NCBI GenBank assembly: GCA_030150795.1
Contig: JASLFF010000157.1
Location: forward strand, 1 to 6,377
DNA: 6,377 nt
Direction of reading: 5' to 3'
DNA from: Terriglobales bacterium
Lineage (GTDB): Bacteria > Acidobacteriota > Terriglobia > Terriglobales > Gp1-AA117
Part shown: one piece after another, positions 5,059-6,377 of the stretch
Position numbering within the stretch: position 1 is the first letter of the stretch
Layout of the letters: each line of letters opens with the position of its first letter
The notes under the pieces: generated by a model
What the model saw: the letters and a program-made list of their open reading frames with translations, nothing else
What the model was told of the DNA's origin: nothing
Database searches by the model: none
Translations under genes and position numbers: made by a program

Positions 5059-6377
5059 ATGAGCGCAAAGAAAATTGTCATTATCGTTGGGGTCGTCATA
5101 CTGCTGGGGGCGATTGTTGGCTTCACAGTCAACCAGAGCCAGAAAAATGTCGTTACTGTCCAGACAGGCAAGGTCTATACGCAGGATATTTCTTCCGTAG
5201 TTACGGCTTCCGGCCAGATCAAGCCCAAGACGATCGTCAATGTAGGCGCAAATGCCATGGGGCGGATCGTCCGCCTGTTCGTACGCGAAGGTGACACGGT
5301 AAAAAAGAATCAGGTTCTGGCGCAGCTTGAAAATGTGCAGTCTGCGGCTGATGTCGCCATGACGCGCGCCACGCTTGAGAGCAGCCAGACAGACGCTGTT
5401 GCCGCCCAGGCTGCGTTGAACACAGCGCAGGCACAATTTAAGAGCAGCGCTGCCGACCTGGAACGCACCAAGCTTGATTATGAACGTTACCAGGGCCTCT
5501 TTAAGGCGCAACTGGTTTCCAAGGCTGATTTCGATACGAAAAAGGGCGCTTATGAAGTAGCTGAAGCCACCCATGCCCAGGACGCTGCACGCATCGCCCA
5601 AAGCAAGGCGCAACTCGACTCCGCGAATGGCCGCATAGGCCAGGCGCGCGCTTCGTTAACTCGCGTAAATGACGTTCTTAGCAAGACCACTTACACTGCG
5701 CCCTTCAACGGCACTGTAACGAATCTTCCGGTTCATGAAGGCGAAACCGTGGTCATGGGCATACAGAATTCTCCGGGCAGCACGCTTATGACGGTTGCGG
5801 ACATGTCAATCATCACGGCGGAAGTGCAGGTGGATGAAACCGACATCGTCAACGTAAAACTCGACCAGCCGGCGGAAGTCACGATTGACGCGATTCCCAA
5901 CCAGACGTTTAAGGGCACGGTAACGGAAATCGGCGATAACGCCATCATCCGCTCCACCGGCGTTTCCACATCGCAAAGCACCGGCGGCACCCAGGAAGCC
6001 AAGGATTTCAAGGTCGTCATCACTCTCACTGATCCGCCGGCGAACCTTCGTCCTGGACTTTCCACCACAGCCAAGATCACCACAGGCATGGCGCATGATG
6101 CAGTGGCAATTCCCATACAAGCTCTTACCATGCGTGACAAGAACGATCTTGACGCGCAGAAAAAACCCGCTAAAGCCGCCGCGGACAAGACCGCTCCGGC
6201 CGCGCCCGTGAAGAAAGAGAACAACGACATTCAGGGCGTATTTGTGGTCACCAAGAACAAGAAGGCCGAGTTCCATGAAGTTGTTACCGGCCTGACCGGA
6301 AGCACTGAGATACAGGTAAAAAGCGGCTTGCAACCCGGCGACGAAATCATTACCGGCAGCTATAAAGTTCTTAAGAC
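5059..6377 (+). CDS. periplasmic adaptor of a MacA/HlyD-type tripartite efflux pump (3' end beyond window)
   Basis: An uninterrupted frame of 439 codons runs from ATG 5059 to the window edge. Residues about 5-23 form an N-terminal membrane anchor after MSAKK. The first lipoyl-like half spans about 45-90 (ASGQI, GRIVRLFVREGDTVKKNQVL). An alpha-hairpin rich in Ala and Gln covers about 91-205 and carries R143-x3-L147-x6-S154, the known tip motif for docking to TolC-family channels. The second lipoyl-like half starts at YTAPFNGTVTNLPVHEGETV (212-231). The beta-barrel (VQVDETDIVNV, about 254-340) and membrane-proximal domain (AIPIQAL onward, about 349) follow. The membrane-proximal domain carries a Lys/Ala/Pro-rich insert at about 360-388. 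The protein links an inner-membrane transporter to an outer-membrane exit duct. The ending (GLQPGDEIITGSYKVLK) suggests that only a few codons are missing. A MacB-like ATPase/permease gene is expected downstream but lies outside the window. The substrate is unknown. The gene is divergent from the GWxTD operon across a 326-base spacer. Confidence 0.93.
   Translation, partial: MSAKKIVIIVGVVILLGAIVGFTVNQSQKNVVTVQTGKVYTQDISSVVTASGQIKPKTIVNVGANAMGRIVRLFVREGDTVKKNQVLAQLENVQSAADVAMTRATLESSQTDAVAAQAALNTAQAQFKSSAADLERTKLDYERYQGLFKAQLVSKADFDTKKGAYEVAEATHAQDAARIAQSKAQLDSANGRIGQARASLTRVNDVLSKTTYTAPFNGTVTNLPVHEGETVVMGIQNSPGSTLMTVADMSIITAEVQVDETDIVNVKLDQPAEVTIDAIPNQTFKGTVTEIGDNAIIRSTGVSTSQSTGGTQEAKDFKVVITLTDPPANLRPGLSTTAKITTGMAHDAVAIPIQALTMRDKNDLDAQKKPAKAAADKTAPAAPVKKENNDIQGVFVVTKNKKAEFHEVVTGLTGSTEIQVKSGLQPGDEIITGSYKVLK

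Noticed and set aside
4924..5613. Minus-strand open frame of 229 codons across the divergent spacer and adaptor start
   Set aside because: It overlaps a well-supported adaptor gene antisense and has no recognisable domain. Its length reflects the composition of the coding strand.
5733..6333. Overlapping minus-strand frames opposite the adaptor gene's second half
   Set aside because: Shadows of the adaptor reading frame. Hydrophobic stretches in them mirror Glu/Lys-rich coding sequence.

Overview
The window looks like a chromosomal segment of an Acidobacteriota bacterium, probably of the Koribacter/Terriglobia type. This is inferred from protein families, not from a marker gene: a GWxTD-domain exported protein sits next to an exported protein with a carboxypeptidase-regulatory-like domain and a C-terminal barrel, and the spacers carry dispersed 'GGATCC-TTCGACT-CGCTC-GGGA' repeats. 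Base composition is moderately GC-rich by eye. No rRNA, tRNA, CRISPR array or transposase was seen.

Left part (1-1257): one small minus-strand gene for a secreted protein of unknown function (229-648) lies in a repeat-rich spacer. Three same-direction copies of one composite repeat occur at about 1-208, 712-824 and 904-1137. The middle copy lacks exactly 67 bases that the outer two contain, and the junction falls on the pentamer CTTCG. A related hairpin-like element (1219-1255) sits just past the stop codon of the next gene.

Middle part (1258-4796): a probable two-gene minus-strand operon with a 37-base gap. The first gene (3020-4732) encodes a 570-aa exported GWxTD-domain protein. The second (1258-2982) encodes a 574-aa protein with a signal peptide, an N-terminal carboxypeptidase-regulatory-like beta-sandwich and a probable outer-membrane beta-barrel. 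For both genes the longest reading frame begins at a TTG that lies at or before the Shine-Dalgarno sequence, so I moved the starts to GTG 4732 and ATG 2982. A sigma70-like promoter (TTGATT-17-TTAAAA) precedes the operon.

Right part (4797-6377): a 326-base divergent spacer, then a plus-strand gene (5059 to the window edge) for a periplasmic adaptor of a MacA/HlyD-type tripartite efflux pump. It is open at the 3' edge with at least 439 codons. Its alpha-hairpin carries the R-x3-L-x6-S tip motif known for docking to TolC-family outer-membrane channels. All four proteins are predicted to work in the envelope or outside the cytoplasm, so the window is a cell-envelope neighbourhood. No complete new system is demonstrated. 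The most unusual material is the nested repeat family and the uncharacterised GWxTD/barrel pair.
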